Below are positions 1 to 13,800 of a stretch of DNA of 64,000 bases, piece by piece. The translations under genes were made by a program, and so were the position numbers. This stretch comes from Pisaster brevispinus. Its lineage: Eukaryota > Echinodermata > Asteroidea > Forcipulatida > Asteriidae. The stretch covers positions 14,700,592 to 14,764,591 of the forward strand of contig JAMKCF010000007.1 in NCBI GenBank assembly GCA_023634235.1, read 5' to 3'. Each line of letters opens with the position of its first letter. Position 1 is the stretch's first letter. The notes under the pieces were generated by a model. The model saw only the letters and a list, made by a program, of their open reading frames with translations. It had not been told where the DNA came from and made no database searches.

Positions 1-2190
1 AAGACAAGAAGTCTAGGCTGTTGTACCAAAGATTATAATTGTTGGTTGTTGGTGTAGGATTTCCTACTCGAGGAATTTATAATTGAGTAATTTGTTAACT
101 TACTAATGCATTTAGCCTTGGTTGAATGAGCTTTTTCATGTTTCTTAATTAAAGAAACTGGAGGAAGATATTTGAGTGCAATGGTCCCATTATCTAACCA
201 TTGATCGAGTAGAGAAGTCTGATATTAAGGTCGGATATCAAGGTGTAATGGATCTGACCAAATATCTTCAAGGATGCCGAAATCTAGCACACTTTTAACT
301 CAAATATTTATTTCAAAGGTTAAAAGTAGATATTTTTGTATCGCTTTTGAGAACTCTAGCTGAATGACAAGTAGTTTTTAATGCTTTTCAAATATTTGGA
401 AGCAGAATTTCTAATTGAATTGGTTGCCATTTCTACTAGAAGTTTGGTTGAGTATAAATATTTAACCCCTAGCAATTCCTGCATCCTAACTTTGAGGCAT
501 TTTGTATTATACAAGGTTCCGAAGTCCATATTGAATTGATTTATTTGATGTAATTATTGATGCCCATTTTATCCTATTTCGCTGGTTTCAAGCAAGTTGT
601 TTTTTAGATTTTGTTCACCATTTAGACTTAAGTGGCATTTATTTTTAACTTGTAACTTTCCTAAAACTTTCTTTCTCCCAGTTTCTAGGGTGCCAAACTC
701 TCCTGCTACTCAAAACAATGCAAGGTTCTCATGTGTTTATGAGTCCAAAGTAGTTCATTAAATAAGTCAAGTCCATAAACTGACATGTTTCACAAATGAT
801 CATTTTTGGTAAGTGTAATCATCCATAACTTCACTAGTACTACTACACTTCAAACTGACCAACAAGAGTCCATTTGCTTAGGTTTGCAATTGAGTTAAAA
901 ATTATTTTAGCTAAGTTCCAACTGCATAGACTTATTTTAACGAAGAGTTTTCCTTCTTATTCATTTTTTCAAGCAATAATTTGAAGTCTGGTACTCTTTA
1001 AATACTTTTTTGTTGCATTTGTGCTTGATCTAAGTGTAGACTAAATTTGGTCTCATCCTTTTCATTCTTGATCCTCTGATGTAATGACTCATTCCTTAAA
1101 AAGATGTGTTTTATTTGTTTTTAGTTTTTTCTTTGGTTTCCTTACACTGTTTTGAGTAGCCTATTTTCTCTGTACTATGGTCCTGGGGTGTTTGTTTGTT
1201 AGCACCATACTCAGTTTGTGGCTCAATTTTTGACGATGTGGTGGCAATTTACTGGCGGATCCATGGGAGATCCTTCTTTTTGAATTTGATCTCCCTTCTT
1301 TTTTCTCCCTACATTTTGCCGGAAAGCCCTGTCATGTCAAATTCTCCTTTTCCTATAGTACAATTGTACTCAGGTACATTTCTCTCCTTTTTTTTTTTTT
1401 TTTTTTTTTTTTTTTGGGGGGGCATGTTATACAGATCACACAATCTTACAGTTGATCCCTTACAAGCTTTTAAGATTGTTCAGAGGAGCCCCAACCTGGA
1501 GCTCTTTGAACATTATTTTCCGCAACATGCACAATGCTATCCTGATTGATCGGGCTACAGTAAACCAATGATTTCATTGGTCTTGTGTAAAATTTGGAGA
1601 TGCTGTTTGGCTCATCTCAATGCTTTTACAGCGTTATGTTACCAAGCAGAACTAAACAATCTGTGACATTTGAGACACATGCTACAAAACAGGTGTCTTG
1701 CTAAACTGTGCATCTAAATGTTGCTGAAGCATCACAATGACTACAGAAGTTAGTCATTTCAGTCTCATTTGGTGATACATCTGTGAGGTTTTGCGATTTA
1801 CTGAAGTTCATTGCTACTACTCTTAATTTGTCCATCTTTGCATTTTGATATCACCGGTCTAAATGCGAAGTGCATTTAAGACACCATTCCACGTGTGACC
1901 AACCCTATTTCCCCTACCCCCCCCCCCCCCTACTTCATGACAGGACCTCCGGCCAATTTCACCTTCTCTATTTTTCAGATTCTGGATCCGCCCCTTTCCA
2001 ATCTGCCCCTCAGTATCAAGGGAAACTATGGTGCCTTTTTTCGACACAGGGTTTGCCAGTCCTACCTCTTTTTGTCCATGGTAAGATTAATTGAAGTTTT
2101 TACAAATTCATGCACTGTACACTTTACTATACATCCTCATGTATAACAAATACCATGCACCTTTTACAGCTCACATGTAAACATATAATA
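1..2190. other. AT-rich non-coding DNA
   Basis: No exon with convincing borders or recognisable protein is seen on either strand apart from homopolymers. The 117-codon frame at 1196-1549 spans the T28-G7 run and is not credible. Confidence 0.6.
1388..1422 (+). repeat. T28-G7 homopolymer junction
   Basis: 28 T residues run straight into 7 G residues. A C14 run follows at 1917-1930. Confidence 0.95.
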
Positions 2191-2923
2191 AGCAGGCCCT
2201 GGGAAATATTAAGAAATGGTTTTTACTGCCGTCTCTACCAGTCAATTTGCTCTGAATGACAACCTAGCTCTTTTCTAACTCCATTCTCCTGTCTAACTAA
2301 ATTGGCCCTTGAGTTGTTAAAGGACTCTATCTTCAGTTTGTTCAGTTAGTTTGTATCACAATCTACTGTGCTTTCTAATCAATCAAAAATGTAATTCCTC
2401 TACACTTAAAGAGAGAGTTCCATCTTGAAAATCAACTGCTCCTGATTGCTATTTCATCTTTACTTTAATTTAAAGAATTGAAGAGGTCATTCAAAAAGCA
2501 TTCAAAATTACATGCGGGTCGATAGAACTAAATGTGTCTCTGCTGAAGAGGCAGATTTTAACTAAAATACAGATGGCTAAGATGTTAATTGTCCTTCATA
2601 ACAACAATTTAACTTGGACTATTTTGTAACTATTCCTGATTGGTATTTCAGTTTTATTTGAAGTTTAAGAAGTGAAGAGGTCTTTCTTAAAGTATACAGC
2701 TCAATGTTTTATGCCTTCTTTAGTCCATTTTTCCTAAACCTCTTCAAATTACTTAGTTAAAACTAACAAAGCTTGTTACAAGCAAATGTTTGGCGCTAAA
2801 TTTGTTTCTGCTGAGCACACTGATTTGAACTAGAGTACAGTTGGCTAAGATGATCATGTTTCTTCACTTCAGATTTGATGAAGTGAATCCTAAACAACAT
2901 TGTAGGCTTTCCCAGGGCCTGCT
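2191..2923. mobile_element. 733-bp segment bounded by 16-bp inverted repeats
   Basis: AGCAGGCCCTGGGAAA at 2191-2206 is exactly inverted at 2908-2923. Inside, a roughly 200-bp unit is duplicated (GAAGAGGTC near 2485 and 2685, ACAG(A/T)TGGCTAAGATG near 2570 and 2840). Probably a MITE; no target duplication is clear. Confidence 0.5.
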
Positions 2924-5224
2924 AGAGTCTCACATGCATACAACTGTTCCTTTTAAATTACATTTGTACCTCTTGTACAAACTCAACAACCATGGCCTGC
3001 TCTTAGTGTAGCTTAACTTGCCTGATGTTAGTATCGATACTGTCTGATGCCAGGATAACTATGCCTGCTATAATAAGGTACCTATAATAACTGATATTAG
3101 TTTTTATAACAATTTTCATGTCTCTGGTTGCAGCTGCCCAATTTATTTTATAGATTACTGTTGAAATATTTATCGCACTCGTCATCAAATGTTACAAGGC
3201 TCTGATTTGTTGCTGAAACTGATCATTAGTTACTATCGCAAGTTTTGATCAAAAATACACATAGGCCCTACATCTCTTCACATATATTTTGTCTACTAAA
3301 AAAATAGAAACCACAAACTGATAGTTCACACTGTTTGTACTGAGAAGTTTTTACCCCAAGGTGTAACCCAAAGGTCAATAATGTAGAAACATTTCTTTCC
3401 ATCTATCCAGGACTGGAACTAAAAACATATATTTCTGTGCTACATACATCAGGTCATATGAAATCCCTGCTGCAGCTACTGATATCCCTATACTACAAAA
3501 CCTCATACAAGATGGATCCTCTACATATTAGTATCAAGGAGCCAATAATGAGTGTCACTGATGAACTAATGAGTGATATTAATTATCATCCAGCATGGTA
3601 TCTACACTCATATGACTGATATGTACGGCTCATGGATCATTCTTTGCACCTTCATCACAAGGTAAACATACCTACTTGGTTTATTAGGCAATCTAAAACA
3701 GACCTGTGACTACAACTGTCTGGGTCTACATCTCTGTTATTCAAAATCAAAAGGAGCAAGGCCTTAGTCCTAGAGCTGGTTGTATGCATGGACATTGGAC
3801 AGACTGTATACACCACTGGTATAAAACAATACGTAGTAAAAGAGCTGGAATCCTACGGGTAATTACATCCAAGCATTTGGCTTAAATTACCACCTGTGAG
3901 CTTACACTCGCAATAGAGTGCCAGTTAAAATTTCCTTAAAGTTTCTTTTCAACTCCAGAAATATTCCAGCTCGTCTATAAATTGTTTTAACTTGATGTAA
4001 TTTCATCTTTCTAATGAACTGATTCAAATCATCCTTCAACATTTGTTTATGTCTGTAAGACTAACCATTCAAAGTATCACCCACAATTTGAAGTGGAGCT
4101 CTGGATCCAGTGATCAAGTTCAATGTTAAAAACTGACTTGTAATTTAATCCTATTTGTTCATTGTTTTTGGCTATTAGACTAATTTACACTGACAGATTG
4201 GTGTCTACAATGATTTGGTTCTTATTAAGGTTGAATACATTCCTTGAGATTCAACAAAAGATGTACACCTGTTCTAATTTATAAGAATGCATACAGTTTC
4301 CAACGATGTTTCACAGCTAAAATGGTTTTTTTTTCTGTGTAACAAAAATGTACCATTTTACTATCTTTCAAGATTTGATGATATGGTTTCCTATTTTAGG
4401 TTCACTACTTTACCAAAAACCAGTGGTGTATACAGCCCTAACATACATGGAGCTTATTGATAGTCTTCAATCAAACACTATTGACCTATCGCCATTCATA
4501 TTATGATAGCCACTAACAGTGCACTAAGCACATTGTATGATCAACCTGATCTACAATACTGGAAAGTGATAACCCATCTCATACATACAGGATGTATGTA
4601 TTTATTCATGTACATACTTGACGTACAATTACCTCATTTAGCACACATGGACAGTGAGATGTACTTGTTCTACATGTAGACCATACATGATGCTCTTTCA
4701 TATGCAGTATGTGCTAATAATTTTCATTGTATGTTCATCCAAAACTAACGAGCCATTTTTCTCTTCTGACTACTTTCCTAGCAGTACATGTAGACAATAC
4801 ATGATGAAACTCATACATATCCAATATTTGTTTCTTTATTCGTGTACATTTGGCCTACATTCTCTCTTGACAAGTACATTAAAAGTCATCTGTGCATCCA
4901 ATAGTAACTTGCATCTACTTCCTGAGAGTGCTTGCTATCACTTATATTTGTCATCAGAGATATGGCCGAGTTGTGAATGGCGATAGATCAATGTTAATTA
5001 CCTCGTTCCCTTGATAATCCATCCCATAGTATCTCACTATGGCATGGAACTAATTCAATGTTCTAGGACATTGGGAGTAGTGGTTGCGTTTGCTGATCAA
5101 TCACTTAACCCAACTGATGGTGTGTTTTAAAGGGAAAAACCAGATGGTTCACTAGTAACGTGTACTAGTATAGTGTCTAAAAGTGGGGAGCTAGTGTTAA
5201 TGACTGGCTATAAAACCCAAACAG
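2924..5224. other. non-coding, rich in TACATGTA palindromes
   Basis: Apart from the inverted-repeat segment 3804-4435, only scattered ACATGTA/TACATGTA words (e.g. 4670, 4788, 4803) are seen. No gene is recognised. Confidence 0.6.
3804..4435. mobile_element. 632-bp segment bounded by 17-bp inverted repeats
   Basis: CTGTATACACCACTGGT at 3804-3820 is exactly inverted at 4419-4435. The interior has no coding potential. MITE-like but without a clear target duplication. Confidence 0.4.
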
Positions 5225-6330
5225 GTAGTTGAATGCCCAAGAAGAGTTGTAGGTTGCTCAACAGGGGCTAGTAATTGTAGGCTGTTGGTTGCCCAACAGG
5301 GGCTAGTAAATGTAGATCGGCAGTTGCCCAACAGGGGCTAGTAATTGTAGGTTGTTGGTTGACCAACAGGGGCTGGTTGTAGGTTGCCCAACAGGGGCTA
5401 GTAATTGTAGGTTGTAGGTTACACAACACGCGCTAGCAATAGTAGGTTGTTGGTAACACAACAGGGGCTAGTAATTGCAGGTAGTTGTTTGCCCAACAGG
5501 GGCTAGTTGTAGGTTGTACAACAGGGGCTAATTGTAGGCTTTTGGTTGCCGGGGGGGGGGGGGGGGGGGGGCTGCTAGTGGTAGGCTGTTGGTTGCCCAA
5601 TATTTGTAGGATGCCCAATAGAGGCTAGTGGTAGGCTGTTGGTTGCCCAATATTTGTGGATGCCCAATAGAGGCTAGTGGTAGGCTGTTGGTTGCCCAAT
5701 ATTTGTGGATGCCCAATAGAGGCTAGTTGTAGGTTGTTGGTTTTGCCCAACAGGGGCTAGTAAGGTTGTTGGTTGCCCAACAGGGGCTGATGGCGGGTGG
5801 AGGAGGGAAATTAGAAGTACTTTTGTAGTGGCCACTTTGTCACTTTTACATCCATTTGCCAATTGGGTCTGGTGGATGTATAGTGTGTGGATCAATAGGG
5901 GCTGGTGTATACCACTGTATACAAATCAATTTGCCCAGTAGGGTTGGTGGATGTTGTTGGTACATGTATATCGGTTCGCCCAACAAGGGACATCGAGGGC
6001 AACTTTGTCACTGTGTACTTCAGTTTGCCCAAAGGGGGGGGGGGGGGGGGGGGGTAAGTTGTAGGTGAATGCAGAAGGGAAACAATAGGGGCTGGTGTTA
6101 AGCACTAACTATATATCACTTTGCCTATAGCAGCTACTCGTGATAGTAGTGTGTAAACCGACTGATTTTTGCTCAATTGGGGCTTTTGGTGGGTTCATAG
6201 AGGGCAAACTAAAAACACACTGCCTAATGGGCTTAGTAGCCACTTTTATCTGTAGTATGTACCTCAATTGTCTATATGGGACTAGTTGCTGGGAACGAGG
6301 CTGGGCAATACCAAGCAAGGTTGAGTAAAA
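5225..6330. repeat. tandem array with AACAGGGGCTAGT motif and poly-G runs
   Basis: Units of about 33-50 bp carry TTGCCCAACAGGGGCTAGTA and ATTGTAGGTTGTTGG. About sixteen recognisable units lie before 5800, then loose ones with longer spacing to 6330. Runs of 21 G occur at 5551-5571 and 6034-6054. Near 5590-5730 a roughly 50-bp sub-unit repeats three times. Confidence 0.9.
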
Positions 6331-7213
6331 CATTGTCCTGAAAGTTCTTCACATTATCTAAAGTGCAAAAAATACAAAGTCAAATACGTTGTGCTTTGCT
6401 GACAATCGTGATCTAACTAATGAGCACAATGCTGTCTGATGTTGATTAATATCCAAAGGACTTGGTTCCCATATAGACTGGTTGTGATCAGCTTATCCAG
6501 GGTTTTTGGATATTCAGGAAATCATATTGCCAATTGCTTCTACATTGTAAGTGCCCACTGGAAGGCAGCAACTTACATGCGATTGCTACTGAGACAGTTG
6601 GGAGAAATTTTCACCAGCTCTAGAGCTAGGAGTGAAGTCACCTTGAGCATCACATTATGATGGGTGTAGGTGGATTTGTGAGACTCCACTTATTTCCCTT
6701 CATACTCAAAGGTTTAGCTTAACAGATTACTGCATTATCCTATCTCATTATGTACACATGGAAAGGCCGGCTAAATCTCATTCAAATGTGGAGAACTTTC
6801 AGGACTATAATTATACAAGGTGCAACCCTACTCTCAGTTTAGGACAAACCAGGCTTGGGGTTATGTAAGAAAGATAAATATTACCAACAAGGTTGGTAAT
6901 AAACACCGTTTCTAAAATGAGTGGATGACTGCATTACATGTAGTTGCTTTTTTCAATCACATAACGAGTGTATACTTTTGTAGTTTTAGACCAAGGGTTA
7001 TAAATTTCCAACCCATTATGTGAATTGCTAAATAAACGTGTGTCTTAAGGTTATTGGTTTCTTCAAAACCTTCACTGGTTGATTGATAGCAGCGATTCCA
7101 AGCTAACCACTGGTTGTATTTTTGGTTCTGACTTGAAAGCGGTAATACACATGAATCAACTAAGTACCCCAAGCCTGAGATAAAAGTTTAAGGTTGCCTA
7201 AAACTAGCAAAAT

Positions 7214-7974
7214 TATCAATCAAGGCATTGACCATTCAAAGAAACCTCTATATGAGGATTTCCTGTTGCACTTTAACAACATCAAATTGTCGTCACTTGT
7301 ACATGAATGTACAGGTTAACTGGATGTTAAAATGTTGACACTTAACTTAATGCTTTGAACATAAAGCCTCATGATGCATTGCTTCCTTCATTTGGTGAAG
7401 TTTGTGTCATAGATCTCTTGATAGGTCAGACAGTAGCTACTTGTCTAGATTAAGTCCCTCTCTACCCAGGGTATGGGTATCATTGAGGGTAGTGTCTGTA
7501 TGACTAAATTATGCTACTGTAATGTATCTCTACCCAGTAAGGGGAACCTGGGTGGACTGTGCCTGCATTATTTCTTTTTACTTTAGAGTACATCCAGTTG
7601 GGCTTTGCCGGCCTGTGGATAGCTTCACTTTACCATTAGGGTTATTTCAGAGATAACACATCATGTATCATTAGCAAAGGATTGGCCTGAATATATTGAC
7701 CATGCTGCATGTCCAAATTCTGCAACTATCGCTATCTTAATCAAATGACCTGTGACCATCTTGGTTTGACGAGAGGTCACTGCAATGACCGAGTTCAGGG
7801 AATTTGACAGCAATTGTCATGTTTCTTCTTAAAGAAAACTTTCCCATTCAAAGTAAAGATCAGTGTTTGGAACTGAATCAATTTAAGATATCCATTGCAG
7901 GCACAGAGTAAATATCACAGTGCTTCTTATTTCTATGGAAACTCCTAAAACTTTGGTCAATGCCTTGATTGATA
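7214..7974. mobile_element. 761-bp segment bounded by 21-bp inverted repeats
   Basis: TATCAATCAAGGCATTGACC plus A at 7214-7234 is exactly inverted at 7954-7974. The interior has duplicated TCTACCCAG(G/T) phrases near 7460 and 7530. MITE-like, no transposase. Confidence 0.5.
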
Positions 7975-8279
7975 TTCAACCCTAACATGCTTGGTATTGC
8001 CTTTGATTGAAGACTATCGGTGCATGGCTGAGGATGTATAGTTACAGTACATGAATTCTAACTTCAATTAAAATTACCATGGACCTATCTAACAGGACTG
8101 GGACCCCTGTGTCTAACACCACAGTTTCCGTCAATACTGAGGGACCCACCACATCGTCCCATGTGCAGCCCTAGTTTATAGTATGGTGCTCTACTTTTGC
8201 ACAGCAGGCCATCCCTCTACAGGAGTTGAAAGAGTTTGGCACCCCATGTTTTTCCCAGTGTTGGGATCAGTTCCACTGT

Positions 8280-8445
8280 CTGGCCTAGAACTACCATGAT
8301 TTTACAGTTTGGCCGGGAACTACCATGTTTTTCAGTTTGGCCAGGAACTATCATGATTTTCAGTTTGGCCAGGAACTACCATGATTTTACAGTTTAGCCC
8401 AAAACTCTCATGATTTTACAGTTTGGCCAGGAACTATCATGGTTA
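8280..8445. repeat. about 29-bp tandem repeat, six units
   Basis: CAGTTTGGCCAGGAACTACC plus ATGATTTTA repeats with small changes from 8280 to 8445. Confidence 0.85.
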
Positions 8446-9889
8446 TACATGTAGATCTGATATAAACTTCTCCATTATTGGAGAGTACTTCAGTATTTTC
8501 CTGACTTGTTACATTTCAGCTCAAATACTGACATCTTGGAAGTTACAAGTTAAACTAGTTTACTATGCCATTGGAAATGGATCCTTATCCAAGGCAAGCC
8601 ACTGTGGTTTTTTAAACAATCAAGCCTATTAGAATCACACTGAGGCTTAAGTCTGCCTTTCTCAATCTGTGATTATTGTCATGGTGATTATTAACACAAC
8701 AGTTTGGGTATTTTCTGCTGCAGTGCAATGACATGCAGGATAGAACTGAACTCATTTTAAGTTCTCCATCATTGTTGTTGTTGTTTTGACTCTTTTTTAT
8801 TTGCCTTGCTTGAAATCGTGAAATAGATTTGAGAACTTCCTGCAGTTCAGTTCGGTTTTCGTTGCATTCTTTAAAACAAAATGTGTCAACAGTTTTGTCT
8901 GTTGAACGCAATTTGTTGATTTCATATCAATTATTAAGGAGTACCCAAGTGGGTTTTCTTATTATTTTAAAATATCATTTGGACTTTTTTTTTCACAGAA
9001 CCTAGGTTTGTCTCTTCAGTAGGAGATCATTTGAACAAAATTGAGTTTGTTGCAAAATGTTTATACATCAAATTAGATGTTACTCATTTTGATTGAGTAC
9101 GGTTTTGCCTCTTTTAGTAGGATTTAGTTTTTAACAAACTGTATTTCAGCAGATTGTTTATTTTCCATTTAAAAGTATGAACTATAACAGTAGGGGTGAT
9201 TTATTTTTGAACTAGAAGTAGCATCTTCTTGGTGATAATGGTGAAATGGCAACCTTTTCAATCCTAATTTGAGATTACTTTGTAAACTTGTTTGCTTAAT
9301 ACTTTTTTGTTCCTTTGTAAATATTTTGCTAGGAAGATTTTTTTTTTTTTTTTTTGGCACCTAACAATATTTGAAAATAGCTCATTCAGTTTACTTCATT
9401 AACTAATATCTTATTCATTTGTAAGAGCACACAAGGTTGGTTTTTGCTCTGTGGAATTTCAGATTAAGTTTTAAATTGTAATGCACTGATTTAAAGATTT
9501 GTATCTGGTTTTTTATTACTAATTTTATTTTACTTAATTTTACTTCATTGATTTGAAAAAGCGCTGTTCACTGTTTGTGCTGATGAATTAATTTTTCTAA
9601 TTTGATTGACTGGGTGTTTATATTTGTTTACTCAAAGATTGACTATCGCTCTTTTTAATGGATTGTCTTACCCTTAAGATTACAAAACTTGATTTTTTTT
9701 AACATGAGGCAGAGAGTGATTTAGTGACTTCGTGATCGTTCAACAAATTAATGATTGGCTAGCTTTAACATTGTGACCAAAATCCTTTTGTATGACAAAC
9801 ATCTCAGAATTACTTGGCAAAAATAACGTACATTTAATGATATTCCATTCTCATGGATCAAAACACCACGATGCAACATTTGAAATGTA

Positions 9890-10195
9890 CAGTTCAGATT
9901 AGACTTGAGGGCATTTCTTCCATGTGCAATGCCCGAAGTGGAAGATGGATACATCTTCCTCTGTGGAAAGAAAACTGGTTATTATAGTTCAAAGGATCCT
10001 TACCATGTTGCAGCCAACTGTGGGTCTCTGATTCATCCAGACCGCCAAGTCTTGGGAAGGTTGACACACCACAAACAGCCAAACACCTGCAAGTGCATTC
10101 AGAGGACAACACACCGACCAGCCTGCCGACACCTGCGGGCGGGGAACACTTGTGCGAGCACCAGGATGGCTTGCATGCACCGGGGTGCCATAAGA
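9890..10195. other. GC-rich block with open frames on both strands
   Basis: About 10020-10200 is visibly GC-rich in an AT-rich region. A + strand frame (9905-10252, including EDGYIFLCGKKTGYYSSKDP) and a minus frame (9894-10298) are both open for over 110 codons. No family is recognised and no clear splice borders flank it. Could be an exon, a repeat or an isochore patch. Confidence 0.3.
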
Positions 10196-10830
10196 GGGGA
10201 GGGGGTACATTTCCTTTTTCTGTTGGTAAAATACAAAGTAACTTTTCATTAGTAACAGAATTGTATACTGGAAAAGATTGGCAAAACAATTGTGTCATTT
10301 TTGATTAAGAAAAGGAAGATCCAACATTTTGATTTCAGCTTTTTAAGACGATTTGTCCATGCTGCTAAAAGTAAAAATCTGGGTACAAGATGGCTAATGT
10401 ACTTCAGAAGAGTTTAAAAAAAAATCAAAACTTACAACTAAACAAAATGCAACTTGAGAGTGTCATTTGAGATTTTTTCTCAAAAGCAAATCAGTCTAGT
10501 AAAAACAAAAAGATCTATTCTAATAACACACACTCTTAGACTAATACTAGATAAAAAAAATGTGAGGTATGTTTCCTTGGAAAATGGCTTACAAGCAAAA
10601 GGTGCTGTGAGAGGGGTAGGTGTACATTTATGGAATGCTAGCGATACAATTTGAAAAATTACCATTTGTTAAGAGCTGAATTGTTCACTGAAAAAGACTG
10701 ATAAAAATAAACATGCAGCATTTGCCATGGACTGTGAAAGGAAGATCCAGAATGTAGATGTCAGCTTTTGAAGACAATTTGTCCATGCTGCTAAAAAAAC
10801 ATCAATGGTGTTTTTCCCAAATAGATGTTT
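10195..10830. repeat. degenerate two-copy duplication
   Basis: GGAAGATCCA(A/G), GTCAGCTTTT(T/G)AAGAC and ATTTGTCCATGCTGCTAAAA occur near 10314-10370 and again near 10740-10795. GTACATTT and an (A/G)AATTGT(A/T) motif precede each. Spacing about 426 bp. Confidence 0.55.
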
Positions 10831-11929
10831 TATGATACTTTAATTCTGTAAAACATTCTAAAGTTCAATAACGTGGGGGCAAAAATGACATCAGCTAGTC
10901 CAGCCAATGCATTGTATGTGCAAGTTTCTTTGGACAGTTTGCCTGGTAAATGTTTGACATTTTGAGTCCAAGTTTTGAGTTGTGAAGTACATTAAGACCA
11001 ATCTTGTACCCAAGTACCAACAGATATTGTAGATTCACCCTCCACTCTTACTAACTAATTAATATTATTTGTAAGCTAGACCAGCCTCTCAAAATTAAGC
11101 CATGAAAAAAGTTTAAGTTTAAATGTATTTTGAATAAGCTTAGAAGTATAAGTTAGTTTAAATCATGATGCTAAACAGGCTAAATCCAATGAACTTCTAA
11201 TCTTTCTTGCTTTTTCATTTTTAGACAGAGCATATGAACACTCCAACGCTGTTTTCAGTAACTTGGATTTTGAAAGTTACGATTTCTTTGAGGCAGGTTT
11301 GCAAGAACAAATTTTTACCAGGAGGTTCTGAGTCTTTGGTTGCATACATGGCAACTTGTGCCAACGCCATGAAAGTTAAAATAGTGGGAATTGAATTTTG
11401 ACTTCTTTGTTTAGATGTATATATTTTTGTTGTGCAGGCCTGCTGTGAGAGGCTGTTCCTAGCAATTATTTAGAGTTACAATTACTGCTAACAATACTAA
11501 TTACCCTCTGTTCATGCATGAATTCCTATGTGCTCTCTTGACTTGGATGCACTTCCTTTAAAGTCAAATCTAACAAGAGTATTGAAACAACTACTGCACT
11601 ATCCTATCATAGATCTTCCAAGTTACAAACACTTACATGTCTTCATTTCCTTTGAAGTACTACACTGAACTTTAAATATTTTACTTAGGTCCTAACATTT
11701 CTTTTCAGTTAGATAAGATTAAAGTATTTGCAAGGTGCATGAAGCAAGTACATAAGTCTTATGCATTCAATCTCTTTCAGGTCAGTGTTGGTTCTGATAA
11801 TATATATATTGACAATTCTAAAAACAAAACTGCTATGCTCAAATTTGTCTCATTGTTCATCAAGGAATCTAAAGAATTTAACATTTTACATGTAATTAAA
11901 CACAGACTTAACCTCACTTGATGCCTTTG

Positions 11930-12320
11930 GATGCCTTTAAAAACACTTTTGGTGTTAGAGAGTGTTGACAAAATGTTTAGAAACCTATTTATCCTAATCC
12001 AACTTGTTTAGTTCACTAGATGGTTTTTAATGAGAGGCTATATACAGGTGTTGACAATTCTTTAGAAAATATTCGGTTTTAGTCCTATCCAATTAATTAG
12101 GTAACTCTTTATGGTTTAAAGGAGAAGTTGATGACAACCTATTTAGAAATATCTTGCTGCTGTAGTCATTCCTGTATTCATTTTAGTATACTTGGTGGTT
12201 TTTAAGGAGATTCTACATTTATTGACAAACTATTTAAAAAAACAATTTTCATTTGAATCCTATCCTTTTTAGTGTTTGTTTTAGATTCAGGCCGTTGAAA
12301 AGCTATTTAAAAATACCATT
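11930..12320. repeat. degenerate roughly 100-bp tandem repeat
   Basis: GGTTTTTAATGAGAGGC, GTGTTGACAA(T/A), TATTTAGAAA and AATCCTATCC-type phrases recur about four times at roughly 100-bp spacing. Confidence 0.45.
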
Positions 12321-13654
12321 TCCCCTAGTTCAATCCTATTTATTTCACTACCTCTATAAATTTTCATGCATGAACAGATGACTATACCTTTATTCTTCAT
12401 TACTTTTGTTCTTATTTGGAAAATATATCGTCGCCGTTTTCTCGAAGAGACAATTAGCCCCTGAAGCCAAACTTGCATGTTAGGAGAAATTGAACTTTTG
12501 AAACCATTGCTTACAAAATTGTTAGCCACTTCAGCTGTGACATTTTAGAAACCGTGAAGGTGGAAATTTTCAATTGTACACATTTTGGAACAAACATGGT
12601 CTATTGTGTAGAGCATCACTTTTAAACCACTGCATAAAAAAAGTTGGCAGTTTGACAAACTTGTGAAATCGTTAAGGTCACACTTTAAAAACTCAAAAGC
12701 CAGAGCACCCATTTTGGGGCACTGTGCAAGCAATTGTGCTTCAAAATAAGAAGAAGTCAAATTGAAGATTGCCTGTTCATTAAAAACTTTTAAAATCTGG
12801 TGATGTTATCATTGTGCTAATTTGTGTCATTGAAAGACTGCACTTTTATGACTTAAAACCTAGAAAAAGGTAAATGAATTATCAAACACTTTGCAGTTTT
12901 TACAAAATGTTGCAAATTTGTCTGTTCTTGAAAACGGTGGTGATATTTAAACTGATTGACAGACATGTTCCTCCGAATGTCTTAAGTATTTTTTTACAGA
13001 CATTGACATTGCTTCATTGCTTTTTAGATACTATACAAACGATCTGGTCCTTGTATGTTGATCACATTGAGGTTCCAAAGAGTTCAATGTCAATGTGGGT
13101 TCAGAAATGTCTCTAGCCTTGCATGCACTGTGTCTGTACAGAACTGATGTATCCTTCTCATCTCATTTGTATCTCAAGTGTTCAAAGAGTCTTTAGGAAT
13201 TCTGTCTCCAATCCAGGCTTTGAGATGTAGGATTAGATAACTCTAGAGCTGCATCTCAAAGCCAACATGTCCAAATTGTTCACAGAGTCTTTGATGGATT
13301 GAAGTTTGTAGGATCAGTTGGTGATGATTCAGTGCTTAGAGAATCCTTGCAAAAATGATGTCTCCTCACACATTGCATCTTGCAGCTTGCAGCATGGGTT
13401 GATGGACGTTTCCTACATTCTCAAGGTCTTTGAAGAGAGTAGTCTCCTGCTCAAGTATTCTATAATGAAAATCTTCCTGTCCACTTGAATATTTGATTCT
13501 GCAAATGATACACAAGCAAACCCATTAACTAACAGAGTTACAATTGAATCAAACATATGATGTACCTGTTATTTATCCGTGAAAAGTTGGACATAATTAT
13601 TGACAAAAGAGTTCCATCAAATGATAGACTAATTTTGTTTTGGTTGAACAAAAA

Positions 13655-13800
13655 TTTAATTACTAAAGCGGGATTTGGGCCTTGGACCTCTGGATTACTG
13701 TGCCGAAGGTCTACTGACTAAGCTATCTAGCCCAAATGTTGACGGTCTCCCTGTTGTGTATATATTTTTGTTTGAGTGCCAGTCTAAATCCAGTCAGTTC
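13655..13800 (-). mobile_element. second copy of the tRNA-Asn-like repeat
   Basis: GCGGGATTTGGGCCTTGGAC, TCTGGATTACTGTGCCGAAG, ACTAAGCTATCTAGCCC and GGTCTCCCTGTTG align in order with the 38345-38495 repeat, including the part outside the tRNA-like body. More diverged, with a worse cloverleaf. Confidence 0.6.

Larger units (their letters stand above)
6331..9889. other. non-coding apart from repeats listed separately
   Basis: Contains the 7214-7974 and 8280-8445 repeats and a T18 run near 9340. No supported exon. Confidence 0.55.

Noticed and set aside
11225..11299. Possible + strand exon (RAYEHSNAVFSNLDFESYDF) after a TTTTTAG acceptor
   Set aside because: The only donor is the weak GTTTGC, and no partner exon or homologue is known to me.
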